Shown: piece after piece, positions 1-12,561 of the stretch | Numbering within the stretch: position 1 is the first letter of the stretch | Layout of the letters: each line of letters starts with the position of its first letter | Assembly: GCA_013399895.1 (NCBI GenBank) | Contig: VXBA01002171.1 | Location: 159,868-223,867, forward strand | Reading direction: 5' to 3' | DNA length: 64,000 bases | Source: Serilophus lunatus | Lineage: Eukaryota; Chordata; Aves; Passeriformes; Eurylaimidae | Program-made: the position numbers and the translations under genes | Notes under the pieces: model-generated | The model's input: the letters and a program-made list of their open reading frames with translations, nothing else | The model's database searches: none | What the model was told of the DNA's origin: nothing

Positions 1-1574
1 GAATATGGATTTTACCACCTCTTCTTCACAACAAAAGAAAAACGCCCAGTGAGTAGCACACAAAATAACCTTGTTAGAAAATGTTACTGTATGATCTTCT
101 ACAAAGCCATAACTTTACAAAATGCAGATTTCTCACATTTCAGCCCTTGGAGGACTAGCATGTTTGAGGTTCAGCTCATTCCATCTCCTGTGCCTTTTAG
201 GTATTGGACTTCCAAAAGCCCCAAGGCAGTGAGAGAAGTGATGGGGCAGCCCAGCACTGGGAGGACACAACACCCTGTGGCAGAACCAGCCCGAGAGCAT
301 AATGAGGGCTCACACTTCACAGAGAGCCAATCTGGGGCACAGGCAATGTCAGGATCATTGGTGGATAAGGGTTTGGTAGGAAATCAGAGAGGTGTTTTTA
401 TTTTCCTCTGGGTGTCACACAGACTGGGGAGCTGAGTGTTACATGCAACACTTCTGGGATTTGCTTTGGTCGAATTGGAAGTCCATCTGCCCTAGTACAA
501 CTGCATGCATGCAAATGCATACTTGTGACACACAAATGTGTGGTTTTTGTACCTGATGCCTGTGTCCCGTTTAACAACATACTCTTCCTGAGAAGCCATT
601 CAGCAGTTCAGAAACAGGCACTGCATTTCAGAGTGGGCATCTATTGCCATGCAGAAACAACTTAATCTTCACAGCATTCCCTCAGTAACTGCCTGTGCAT
701 GAGATTTCCAAATGCTCAGACATAATTCTCTCACTGGAGAGTACAGGCTGATTATGACAAACTCCATCAATTTTATTAGCCACACAGATGTTATAGATAT
801 ATGTGAAAATCAACTATAATTCTTCCTGTGATGTGCATAGTGGCACTGCTGCAGACTATGTCTTTCCCCTCCACAACCCCAGAGCTTACAGGCTTCCTGC
901 CATTCAGCCTCCATGTGGCCCCTGAGCTAAGATGCTCTTAAAAAGAGAAATATTAAAAGGATTAAAAATGACACTATTGTGCCAGTGGGTGTCTGCAAGC
1001 ACAGAGTCCTTCCTGGCTGCTGCTGAAAACTGAAGCAAAACACGAGGATGAGATTGCTGCCCTGTGATCTGGCTGCATGTGACGTTTTTCTCCTCAGAGG
1101 TGGTCTCAGCTAACCTGCCAGCAGGTTTGTGTAGATTATCACAGAGGTCCTTCAGTGAACATCTCTGATGCTGAATGCCATGGGGCCAGCCCTGGCTGCA
1201 TCCCCGAAGATGGCAGGGGGGCACAGCTGAGCTGCACGACCATTGAGGTCCACTGGCTTCTTTATATTTGCCATGGGGTCAGGGTGCTCACAATGTCTGT
1301 CTACGTAAGGCTGGGGCAAAATGCACTCTTGAAGAGCTGTGAGAAATATTTTCATCAAGATCATTCAGCCAAAGCCCTCCCTGGCTCCCAGCACTGGATC
1401 TCAAAGGCTCAGCAAGCAGAAGAAGAGCAATAAGCACAATTTAAAGAGAAAGATGAAGCCTACGGGGGGTTGATGGTTTAAGTCTGTATTGCAATGCACC
1501 TCTAGGAATCCAGGGAAAGAGATGAAATGTAGATTTATTCTCAAGAGGCAGGTCCAGGAGTGAGGAGACCCATA

Positions 1575-1655
1575 AAGACTCATCTCTTAAACCCTCTGCA
1601 CCTCAGCCTTCCCATCTGTAAAAACGCCTCAGGTTTAATAACCCACAGAGTGCAA
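1575..1655 (+). repeat. MIR-type CORE-SINE remnant
   Basis: The stretch at 1586-1624 keeps the order of words typical of the MIR core on this strand: a CTTAA-ACCCTCTG word, a CCTCAG word, then CCCATCTGTAAAA. In the family consensus this part reads roughly 'cttaacctctctg', 'cctcagtttcc', 'catctgtaaaatg'. The 5' tRNA-like head and 3' tail are not recognisable, so this is a fragment. The boundaries are approximate. The match is from memory of the consensus and was not computed. Confidence 0.5.
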
Positions 1656-2210
1656 CAGGCCACGTGTGTGGGGTGAAAGTAACCAGTAATTGACAGGTAC
1701 AAAAAAACTGTTGGTGAAGAGAATCACATAAACACAAAGCTATTACCGGCACAGAGTTACCATAGTGATTGGTGTCTCAGAAATGCTAATAATAGTAAAA
1801 TAAATAATACAGGCCAGGCAGGAAGAGCCCCTAGAGATGAATGTGAGCTGCTCCCCTCCAGAGGGACTGTGTGTACTGCTTTCTCAGCGCTCCTCGCCCC
1901 GCACTGGCTCCGGCTCAGCTCCCTCCCGGGGTAACACACTGTGCTGCTGTGAGAGGGCTAGGTCAGCCAAGTGAAAGCGGAACTTTTAAGTGCTTTATTA
2001 TTTTCAGGACTCGTCAGAGAAAACAAAACCCCCACAACTGCAAATAATTGAATACGTCAATAATATTTTGACTCGTTCATGTCTTGCAAGGTTTTACTAT
2101 AGCCCCATTAAGTACTTTATTGCTGTCCCTCCAGTGATGTTAATTAAGCTCACCATAGGCTCACAAACCCTTTCCCCCCCATCTCTTTCTTCTCCATTTT
2201 AAGAAAAAGG

Positions 2211-2224
2211 AAAAAAAAAAAAAA
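2211..2224 (+). repeat. Poly(A) tract, A14
   Basis: An uninterrupted run of 14 A follows a purine-rich lead. A C7 run lies 30 bp upstream at 2174-2180. No transposon body or flanking target-site duplication is visible, so it reads as simple low-complexity DNA. Confidence 0.9.
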
Positions 2225-3143
2225 GCAAGCAGTTTTCCCAAGCACAATGCCTAGCAATGGGAGCTGTAGTACAGTAGAAGGCACTCAGAAAAAAAAGAAA
2301 GAATAAAGATGAAGCATCCTTCAATACGATGGTCAATATTTCTCCACAAGGAGTTTTTCCAGCAATATTAGCCGAGAGACTATGAAAGTCCAAAGAAAGT
2401 GTTAAAGAGCCATGCCAAATAAATAAAGAGCATCAATCTTCAGCTTTGGATCACTGTCACATTAGGATTTGTTCTACTCAGACACAAAGTTGAACATATT
2501 AGATAGGTGTTTCACTGCTTTCCTGTGTAATTTCGCATTTATGCTACATTTTATATTTATGTTTTTTTCAACTGGGAATCAAATGAGGACAATCTTAGTA
2601 AGGAGAACAGAATGAAAAGTAGTCCAGAAGAAACATATAAGTCCATCCTCTCCTCTCCACATGTATTAAATCATCAGACAGCACCATGATGTTTATCCAT
2701 CTCCCAAAAGATCCTTTGGACTTCGTACCTATCTTCTTCCATGCTCCAGTCTCACTTTGTGCACATCCCATGCTCCGCTGTCACAGTAACCAAGACCAAA
2801 GAGGCCTTGGGCCTCTCATTAGTGCTGGAAAGCACACAGGAGTTCGTTTTTAAAGATTTAAATAGAGATAGGGTGGATTCTGCTTTCTGTTTTATTAGTG
2901 CAAATCCAACCATGACCTTGGCCAGGATAATTTAGGCTGGTGCTTTCAATGTCAGCCAGAGTGGCTGTTGGGATTTCAACTGTCTTGCATTGAGTTGTCC
3001 ATCTTGAATAAATCTGAAAAGAAAATGCCATTTTACATCTCCCAGGATTGTTGTCCAGCCCACCTTAGCCAAGAAAACTTACTCTTTCACAAAGCTTTTG
3101 CAATGCAGCCAATCCTCTACTTTTGACTGAGAGGATTCATTGC

Positions 3144-3170
3144 TCTTACTGTACATTGTTCTTACTGTAC
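3144..3170. repeat. Short tandem duplication, period 16
   Basis: The 11-mer TCTTACTGTAC occurs at 3144-3154 and again at 3160-3170, giving about 1.7 copies of a 16-bp unit. It is probably a replication-slippage duplication. No function can be inferred. Confidence 0.75.
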
Positions 3171-5312
3171 TCATTTCCACTAGGCTGGAAGTGAATTTTT
3201 TGTGCTTTTTAAACTGGAAGAGTAGGAGTGTTGGTGAGTGTCAGTCAGAATAAGAATAAAATTCTTTAGCAAGCTTTGGCCCAGAACACAGCCTTTTTGT
3301 CCGGGTTTTGCTCACTGAAAGTCACTCGGTTTTCACATCTCTCATTTCAGACTGCATCTACATATGCAGCTGCTAAATTAGGATAATACATTACCTAAAA
3401 TACCCAGAAACACTAACTCCACTGCTAAGAACTGTACCTATGGAACAACCACTGACATTGGGCAACTACAAGTCTACCCTTGCTCTTCCTAACATCTTTG
3501 CTTGCAGTTTGCACAAGGGTGATTGGAGGGAACAATTTCTGTGTCTGGCTGGGCTACAAGGACACGCTCATTCTGGGTCACTGTGTGCCAAACCAGTGAA
3601 GGGAAGAAAAATAATTTGGTGTGTTTTGTTCCACTCTAACAATATTCTGGCACATTCTGGCTCTGTGCAGTGTCCTTTCTGGCCACCAGGCAAATCATTC
3701 AAACCACCTCAATTAATCTCTTCCTAGTTTGACGCTAGCTAGGATAGATTATCTGAAGAACAAAGATGCTGAGGAAGGATTGTTTTAGATCTTGGAACAG
3801 TTCAACCTAATGGAAGGTACCAGTGAACCCTCTACTTACCAACTTTATCTTGAGTCAACGTAAGTATTTCAACAGGACTGGCCACTTGTGTGATGAAACA
3901 ACTCAAAGAAGAGTGATGAGTCAACTGTGACACTCACATGGCAGGACAGAGATGGGATAAAAGTGGAGGTGGTTGGTTAGGGCGATGAAGCATTCAATTT
4001 TTGCCATGACTCACACATAAAAATCAATCGGTGATAAGATGCAGAGATGTCACAAGGAAAGAAGTGGCACAAAAAATGTTTCCACCCTTTCCAAGTATGG
4101 AAATGAGAAGCAGAAATGAGTAAAATCCTTTACAGTAGAAGAGGAATTGAAGGGGGAAAACAAGGACTTCATAATGCCTCCAGTTTCATCAAGTGTTGAA
4201 TCTTGAAGTTTAATCAGTTTCTCAGGTACTCAGGCAACAGAGATGAGGTTTTGAGTCGTAAATGAATCAGTAGATTGTAGGGAAGCCAGCATAAGGAAGA
4301 TGGCGTTGCAGACAAAAAGCTTGCAATTTAGTATAATAAGCAAAGCACTGAATAAGCAGGAAGGAATTGAGCTCTATTTGAGCAACAGTTTACTCATGCC
4401 AACATGCGTTTTGAAGACGGTGGTGTGATCAGCTCTAACCATCTCACAACCTCCGAATGCTTCTCCATAGGCGTGATTGTGCAAACAAAAAATCTACTGC
4501 TTGTCTGTGCAGCCTTGTTCTGAGGAAAGGGTGCTGCTGGTACCAGAAGAATTCACTGAAAAACGCAGTATTAGAGGATGAAATGGAGTACCTGGAACAA
4601 ATCCACTACTGACCAAAGAGACTTAAATTTGGACAATCAGCCAAAATGTTTTTAGGGATTAAATGCTTCCTCCCTTAGACTGCCTACACAGCCACCTCAG
4701 CTAATGGCTGTATTAGACAGATCATTTTTCCCTATACATTTGACTGAAGAAGAAAAAGTTAGCATGTAAAGTATTTCTTCTGAGACACATAACAAGGACC
4801 TTTTCAAGATGACCAGATGCATTTTGTGCTCTTCTCCTCAGCCTCTCCAACACATATGCCACATAAACCAAGCAATGATGTTGCTTCTTCCTCTCACAGT
4901 AAGCTTCCATACACAGCATTTGGGATTTTTCCAGTAGAATTAAACAGTTTGGCGTATTTCCACATCCAATTATGTCACACAGAATTATTCCTTTTCTGTC
5001 CCTTCTGTTTGTGGTTGTTTTAGGAATATAAAACCTATCCTATGATTACATAATATTACTGTATTATTTCCCTACAGGAGCAAGTGAGGAATAGAGAAAC
5101 AGGCTGTTGATTTCATTAGCAGTTACATCTGCTCTTGCCATGTAAATGGTGTCTCCTTCCCAGGCCATTGCATCCTGTTGCAAGCAAAACATAATTCTAC
5201 CCCTGAGACTACAAAATCAGCTTCTGTGGGAATCCATGTGATGTCAGATAGCTGCTCTCCTTACTCCACAGCAGGATTTCAAAGGCACAGCTCCTTATGG
5301 GTCCCCTAAGAA

Positions 5313-5338
5313 CAAATCTTGGTTTGAACCAAGATTTG
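5313..5338. repeat. Perfect 12-bp inverted repeat, 2-bp centre
   Basis: The left arm CAAATCTTGGTT (5313-5324) is exactly the reverse complement of the right arm AACCAAGATTTG (5327-5338), with a TG centre. The symmetry stops at 5312/5339. No longer arms, terminal repeats or target-site duplication are seen around it, so a small transposon is not supported. It may be a symmetric protein-binding site, a cruciform-prone site or chance. Confidence 0.85.
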
Positions 5339-6603
5339 GAGTTTGTTTGTGCTGACTCCAGGATGGCACAAAAGGTTTCCACCTAAAACACTAATTCACC
5401 TACTTCTACCTACTTGTATGTCTGAACAGATTGTTACTTGTTCCTCTAATGACTAGTCTACAAGTGATGAGGTAAACTGATAAAGATGTTAACTAATGAG
5501 ATTTATAAAGACTGACATAAAGTAATCCAAAACTTCTTTAAAAACCTCAGAGTGAAATTTCTCTAGTTGTCTGTTTATGGTCTATAGACAATGTCTTTGT
5601 TCAAGAACTGCCTTGAGTTCTAGTATGCCCACTCCTGTTGCATTTCCAGCACTGTGAAAGAGCTCTATTATTACCTATCGTGAAATAATACCTGGAAACA
5701 AAATTGCCACCAAAGCTATTGTTTCAGTTTAGGAAAAACATAATTAAACAGCCCACACTGAGATGCTAGTAGGATTCTTTCTAATTAATGGATATTCTGG
5801 TTAAGTATATATATAATTTCAAATTCATTAAAATATGATATGTGATACCAAAAAAGAGGATTATTCTTTCCTTCTGCTAAAGAAAATGTTGCTTCATGCT
5901 AGTTTCTATTATTTTAAGGCTGACTGTTGAGCTGATATCCTTCACTTTTTAACATAACACAGCAAAATTTCCAGTACCGAGAAGTTATTTCTGCAGTTCA
6001 GCAGAGGTTTTTTGCCCAGAAATGTTAGCGATATGAAATGTATTAAAGAGCTGATTTGGTAGCACTTGTTCCCTTCCCATCCACAGGAGAAAACCGCAAT
6101 CATTACATGAAATAGTTCACAGTAAGGTGGACGCTGACTCCATATAAAGCAATGCTATTCCTATCTAGAAGTGCTGGGATTTAAGCATGTGACTCCCATT
6201 AACATTAATGAGAGTTATATGTTTAAAACCTCTGCACATTGTGATGGGAATATGTTCCATAGAATCCAATTAATCTGAAGAACATTGCATACATTTGGGA
6301 ACATTCATGTTGTACAATTTCACTGGCATATGGATTTGTCCTCAATAAAGCTTGCTAGTATCTGGTAACAAAGACATTAACAATCTATTGTACATTTACA
6401 TAAAGGAGGACTAGACTATATGTTTTCCCAGCTCAGTGTAGGCAGCTACAAAGAAGCTTTTGAGTGTAAACAAATAAAGAATTGAGAAAATAAGGAAGAT
6501 GATGGTATTTTAAGAATGTGAATATTTGGAGAATGCTGAGGAATGAACACAGAGGAGGCTGTTTGCTTATAGGTTGGATGTATTTTCAACAGGAACCAAG
6601 CAA

Positions 6604-6632
6604 ATAATAAAAAAAAATTAAAAAAAAAATTA
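6604..6632 (+). repeat. A/T-only low-complexity tract
   Basis: A 29-bp run of only A and T, mostly A, has two A runs of about nine or ten bases split by TT. It is simple low-complexity DNA of a kind common in AT-rich intergenic sequence. Confidence 0.85.
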
Positions 6633-8854
6633 TGGAGGGAGGATAAATAGAATATTCAGATTCCGGCTGTTTCCCACACACTGAAGAAAATAATGTGAAT
6701 GGAAGTGATTTTGTTTTAGAGGTCAGAGCAGAGGCTGATATTGCAACCTTTCCAGATCCTGAAAAACATCATTTGATTAAAATAACTGGCTCTGTTGTTC
6801 TTGTGGTCCTAAGGAGGCTATTTTACATGATGAAGACAACAACAGCAAAGCAGTGAACAGTACGTTTTAGTGCTTCAGAGCCAAAGCTCTAGAGACACAC
6901 TGCTGCTGGAAAGTGTAACAGAACATTAGAGAACATGAGAAGTAACCAGGAATCAGCAAAAAGTTAATAGAAAGCCACAATGACAATCTGCCTGAAGCCT
7001 CCAGTACAATATTTCTCTCCCTTTTTTCCCCCTATTCTAACAGGATGAGGAATTTAACACAACACAGGAAAGCAATATCTTGGTAAAGAAAGAAAGGAAC
7101 AACCAGAGATAAGGATGTAATGGTTCATGCCATGAAACAGGCTTTTCAGTTTTAAGGAAGTTTGTCCATAAAAGCCTGACAAGACCTCTCACTCGTCCAG
7201 ACCTTGATGAACTTTAGGCCTTCTTCAGAAAGGTTTCCTTTCTCTAAATGAAGAAATATGTGACCAAAATTGCCAGAAATTAATCATTTTTTTTTGAAGC
7301 CTCAGTTTGAAACACGTTTTAAGGACTGGTACTTACAGAAGAATGGTTAGGTCTTTCAGAGGAAACAAGCCTGGAAACCATCTCAAATCTGCCTGAGAAC
7401 ATGAGTGTGCAGTGGATACAAACTCACCTCCATTTGTAGCACCCTGTACAGTTGTAAATTTATATCACCTTCTACAGATGCATTTAATGTTTCATCCCTA
7501 TAAAGAGAGAAAAGTTTTGTGTCTGCCTTTGCAATTCATTACATAACCAACACACAGTCCAAGAAGAAGATGAAAATACCCAAGACTCCACAGACCTGTC
7601 TTCAGGACACCAGAGAAAATAGTTGCATTACAGGGAGCAGATGAACTGACAGAAAGAAATTAACTGAAAACATCTGAATAAAAAATAAAATTAAAAAAAA
7701 ACAAACAAGAAGAAAAACTATTATACTTGAGGACTTTTTAAAAAGTACTTTAAAAACCTCTTGTTGGATTAAGAGGGGTTATTTTTGTTATTTTTTGGCA
7801 ATCTAAAGCTCTCAATACTAAGTCTGATAGTTGAGAAAGTCCCAGAACTTGCACAAATACCACCACGTATGGTCCTGCTTGGGTGCAAGGTTTAATATGG
7901 CCTATTGTGATTGGAAAAGGAGGAAAATATGTTTTCAAGCTTCTTTTCACAGTGAACTATGGTACTAAGAATGAGGTATTACTACAGGGAGGGCAAACAG
8001 CAGAAGTCAAAAGTTCAAGAAAAGCTCAGGTTGTTGCATGCCCCCGAATCTGAGACATGAATGTTTACCTGCTCCTTCTGAGGAGCAAGCTGGTGTTGTG
8101 CAATGATCTTGTCTTCCTGGCCATAGACAAGGCACCATCACAATCCTTTCTGGAGATGTGTGGCATTGGTCTACCTTCTGCCAGATGTCTAAAAGGGCAT
8201 AATTTAATGACAATGATATAGGAGAGATTTATTACTTCATATATCAGGAAATTGCCTAGAAGTCGTGTTCCAAGATATCCCTGTGGCCCACAACAAAAGA
8301 AAAGGGCTCTGTGCCCAAGGAACAAGGCAGGACTGTCAGGCAGTGGAGGACAGCAATCCCAGCTGAGCCCCAGTGCACTATGCTTTCCCCCCACAACCCT
8401 GAATCTCCCCATTCAACACCTCAGCAGCAGCAAAGCTTTGCCATTGCCCATGGGGCGTAGTCCCAGCCTTGGAAATGCCCTTCAGCTTCCCCAGGAGGAC
8501 CATCACAGAGCCTGAGCATCCCTTCACAGAGAGAAAGTGCATCTCTTCACACAGGAAATGTGCAGCCAGAAGCTGCAGGACAAACGTGCACAGCTTTTCA
8601 CTGTCACATGCTGAGCATCTATGAACCAAAGCCCTTTCTTCTCTTTCAGTGAGTAACGGCTTCTCCGAAATGTAGAGTCTTCTCTATTTCTCTGCCAACT
8701 CTGATCATCTTTTTTGTTTGTAGCTTAATTGTGTAGCTTTTTCCTCCCAGCAAAGTCAGGACCACAAAGTGTTAAAATCAACAAAGACCATTTGCAACTT
8801 ATCTTTTCTCTTGGTATTAAATATTCATTTTTTAGAAAGGAAATACATCTTCCT

Positions 8855-8875
8855 AAAAAAAAAAAAAAAAAAAAA
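8855..8875 (+). repeat. Poly(A) tract, A21
   Basis: There are 21 consecutive A residues. A processed pseudogene or retroposon tail was considered. The 500 bp upstream contain no recognisable coding remnant, and no repeat of the sequence just downstream is found upstream as a target-site duplication. I therefore treat it as a simple repeat. Confidence 0.9.
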
Positions 8876-9911
8876 TAGAACAAGATTTACACTGTTTCTA
8901 CAGACCATAATTTAAACATGATCCTGCAGAGTAATGTTAAAATGATAAACATGCTTTTTGTGATGTGTTGAAGTTTAATGATGATGTTATTGAACACAGA
9001 GATTAGGTCCCTATCAGATGTGGTTTTAAAGAAAATACCTGAACTATGGAAAGATTTCAAAGTCATTTTTCTTGGTAAGAAATAGTCAACCCCTTGTATA
9101 TGTCTCCTTCTAAGTAACTTAAAAACACATCAAGCTTTTCACCCTCTACAATCTGATACAAGAGCTGCTGTTTATCTATTTTAAAGATCCCTGCAATGAA
9201 AAAAAACCTATAATTAATGATGGGATTAGACCTTACTGCATACACACACAAGTTTATCCATAGATATATTTTTACTTTAAGACGAGGTTTAAACTTAAAG
9301 GACTGATTGCAAAACTTTGGCAAGGACCATTTGATTTCACAAAATATTCAGTGGTTTGCCTAACATCCAATTCCACAATGACCTCACTGACATTATCATT
9401 CTCCAAGAGGCTAACAGAGAGAGGTTTTTTAGGGTGAAAAGAAGAGCTAAGCCTCAGAGTATGGAAGATCCAATGCTTGTGCAAAAGAGTCACTCGAGGC
9501 AATGCACAACCTTACCTGACCCGTATGTAAATACTACTTCCCTTTCTCAGTTCTAATTTCCTTTCACCAAATCCAGAATTCCTCCAAATACACAAGGTGA
9601 TATCTCTGTTCCATGATACCCAAAACAACATGCCAGCATGCAGCACCCAGCCCTGATTACTTGGTCTGGTCCACTCCTGTCCAGCAGAAAACACTGCTCT
9701 GGCTAAAGGAATACACAGCCATGCAAATACACTGTGGGGAAAATGTATGTGTTTAGAAGGACTACAAAACCACAGCAGCCTTAGAAGTAAAACTTTTAAA
9801 ATTTAATCAAAATCCAAACAAACCATCTTAAATTTGGAATTCACTGGATAGCAAGAGAACAAAATAATGTGTGAATGGTGACAATGCTCCATTTATCAGG
9901 TTTTTCAGCAG

Positions 9912-9944
9912 TGTAGATTTTACGTCTCTGTAGATTTTACGTCT
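9912..9944. repeat. Tandem duplication of a 16-mer, period 17
   Basis: TGTAGATTTTACGTCT occurs exactly at 9912-9927 and at 9929-9944, separated by one C. The identity of the two copies, each containing a CpG, suggests a recent slippage duplication. Confidence 0.9.
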
Positions 9945-12447
9945 TTCTCTAGATAAACCTAGAGGGCTCGAAAAAGAAATAAGAGTACAATTCAGAATAT
10001 ATTTTCTTTTGAAGTGGAAGATCTAATTTCCATATTCATTTTATATTCCAGACCCTGGCCCAACAGGTCTGCAAGCAGAATTGTACATGTGTTCAAAACT
10101 AAGTTCATTTTACATATAAGACCTAGTTGTGACCACAATGGTTAATGTCTTACAAGATCAAAAAATATATAGTGGAGACTAAGATGGACTTCACCCTAAC
10201 CCTAATGAAGAGGTTAATTCATAATATTCTAATTAAAAATTAATAATATACTAATTCAAGTTTCTACCTCTTTCAAAGTATTTGATATTAATGAAACTTG
10301 TTAATGGCCTGGTGCAGAACAGAAAAACCTGTATCATTCTTCCAAAATAGGTCATTGCCTGTTGAAGCCAAGTGAGAACAAAAAAAAAATCCTACTTTAA
10401 GGATGGTAACTTTCTAATAAATCCAGTGCAGAATGCTATGGATAGCATTTTAGAGCACACTGACAGAGTACTATCTACAGAATTATGGACAACCCTAGGA
10501 CACTGCCAGGTTGAGGCTTAATACCAGAAACAGAATAAATTGATTCAAGAAGTCATCTTGAACACCACTGTTCAGCCTGAGTGCAGTTCAGTCTCTGATG
10601 ATTAAATGTTACTTCTTTATAAGCTTCGTTCTGGCCAAAACTATCTTACATTAATATTTTCACAAACTACATCCCAAAATAAACATTTTATATGTGATAC
10701 AAATACCAAAGTCATTTCAGTTCACTTATTGTGGTCATGACCACTTTGGCAAGATTTTGGTGAGGGAAGAGAAATTCAATAAATCAGATAATTTCATGAT
10801 TTACAAAGGTCAGAAACCAGCACACAATATCTCTCTACTCTGAATTACACATCAACTAATAGAAAGTGCAAAATTTTCCTAGAATCCAGCCAAAACCTGG
10901 CATCTGACAGAGGAACTTCATCAATGTGTTCTATTTTCTAGACTCTTTCCTCCCACCATTAAGTCCTGAAGAAATAGAGTACAATAATGGACACAAGGAC
11001 TAGTCTTTAAATTAAGAAACAAAGAGCAGGGGAAGGGCGAATGACAAGAAACTTTTCTTTTTAATCACATTGTGCTTTCATTAGCTAATGGTGCAGCATT
11101 TGCTCTAGGAGATAAACTAGGGAAATTTGGTGAAGGGGAAGTTGAGTTTTATGCTTCAGAAGGGCTTGGAGCATCTGCAAAATCAAAGTATCTCTGGGAC
11201 TTTTGTTTCAGACAGTCTTTAAGAAAAGCTGTGGATTCTGCAATTCACAGCCAAATTTCAAAGCCAGAAAGGACAGCCACAAAGCTGTGGCAATGTGTAT
11301 CGAATGTGTTTTTCTTTCAAGATAGCCTACTCAGTTTTTTATTTACCTGGACTGTTTGCTTCTCTTTGCACCAGTTTATTTTGTTCTGATCTATTTTAGC
11401 ACAGCAGGTTTTTGACAGAAACACACTATGTTCATCACTTGAGGAGGAATATTTGTGATGGAGAAAAAAAGGCCAAAATTTTGGTTTCTCTTCTGTGATT
11501 TGTTGTCTCATTTCCTTCAGCTGGGGATATACAGTCCTCATCCAAACACTGTTCCACTCCCCATTCATTGATTTGTCAACAACATCTAACCTGGATGGTA
11601 CACAGTACAGCTCATACAGCAAAGCAACGAGAACAGAATTCAGTGTCTCTGGTGACAAGAAACCACTTATTTCGAAACATTTTCACTTTTGATACTCTGA
11701 GGGTGCTGCTTAGGCTGATACAATTGGATGAAGCCACTTTCTGTACAGACTTCCATAGTCCAAAAGCAAAAGCAGTTTTGTAGCACTGAGTAAGGCAATG
11801 TGATGTGTATAATTAATACGGAGGGAGCAACCTAACAGTCAGGAACTGGCAGAGGTGCCCCAACACATGCCCTTCCTGCTTATATCATTAAAACCATCAG
11901 AGGCTCCTAGTTGGAAAGTGAAAAAGACCAGCATAAGTCCAAGATAAATAAAAAGCCCAAAGCAACATTAAATCATCTGAAGATATTCCCATTAAACAGA
12001 ATTATTGTCCCCATTAAGAATCAAAGCTATTTAGAATCATTGGCTATTCAGCTTTTCGATTAAGCAGATTTTTCCATGTGGGTTTCTTGTGATTAAAGGC
12101 CTTATCTTGCAAATTCTTGCTCATATCTACCATTCCACCTCGAGTGAGCAGTCTTTATGGATGAAGAGCATTAGTTTACTAATCTGACCTACATTTACCT
12201 AATTCTGCTGATTTCAGCTTGATTTGCCAACAAGAGAAGATCAAGCCAAGAAACCCACACTCAGAGAACTGAGTTTGCAAGAGAAGAATTACAGTTGTGT
12301 CTACAGTCAAGCACAAACAGGAGCACATTAAGGACTGCCCAGACTCCAAATCACCAGAGCTCCAGTCTGGAAGGCACGAAGCCATATTACCATAAGAATG
12401 GGAAGATGCTGATAAATCCACCTGAGAGACAAAACTTTTTATTGCAG

Positions 12448-12561
12448 ACACATTCACACCCTAATGTGTCTAAATGGTTTCCTGACCAAGGCTGGCTCAT
12501 GCCTCAGTGGCTTGGAGCTGGCCCGTGACAGCACCAGGTTGTCGTAGACATGTTCTACAAG
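12448..12561 (+). other. Exon-like interval (possible non-coding exon)
   Basis: The left edge follows a T-rich tract ending in CAG (12436-12447) and the right edge is a strong donor, CAAG/GTAAGTAC (from 12558). The 114-bp interval contains a stop codon in each of the three forward frames, so it cannot be an internal coding exon. It could be an exon of a long non-coding RNA or an untranslated exon. Splice-like pairs arise by chance in DNA of this length, and nothing else in the sequence supports transcription. Confidence 0.15.

Larger units (their letters stand above)
1..9000. other. Non-coding region, 1-9 kb
   Basis: I see no gene here. Open frames are short, overlap on both strands and match no protein I recognise. 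The block holds a POU-type octamer (ATGCAAAT at 509-516) inside a short alternating purine-pyrimidine stretch, a MIR relic near 1.6 kb, and five CpGs packed into 1888-1928. It also has an A14 tract at 2211, an imperfect direct repeat at 3144, a perfect 12-bp inverted repeat at 5313, A-rich tracts near 6.6 and 7.7 kb, and an A21 run at 8855. The rest, including 3.2-5.3 kb and 5.4-6.6 kb, shows nothing I can name. Confidence 0.75.

Noticed and set aside
49..435. Open frame of about 128 codons at the window start
   Set aside because: It opens at GTG, has biased but unrecognisable sequence, and shows no splice or promoter context.
509..516. POU octamer ATGCAAAT
   Set aside because: A single 8-mer is expected about twice by chance in 64 kb on both strands. 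No supporting sites around it.
5050..5115. Possible minus-strand MIR fragment (TATTTCCCTACAGG...GAGGAATAGAG)
   Set aside because: Only scattered words match the MIR complement and the spacing is wrong. Not enough to call.
8855..8875. A21 run considered as a processed-pseudogene tail
   Set aside because: No coding remnant upstream and no target-site duplication.
10194..10205. Two copies of the telomere-type repeat CCCTAA
   Set aside because: Two units are too few to indicate an interstitial telomere. A 12-bp match of this kind can be chance.
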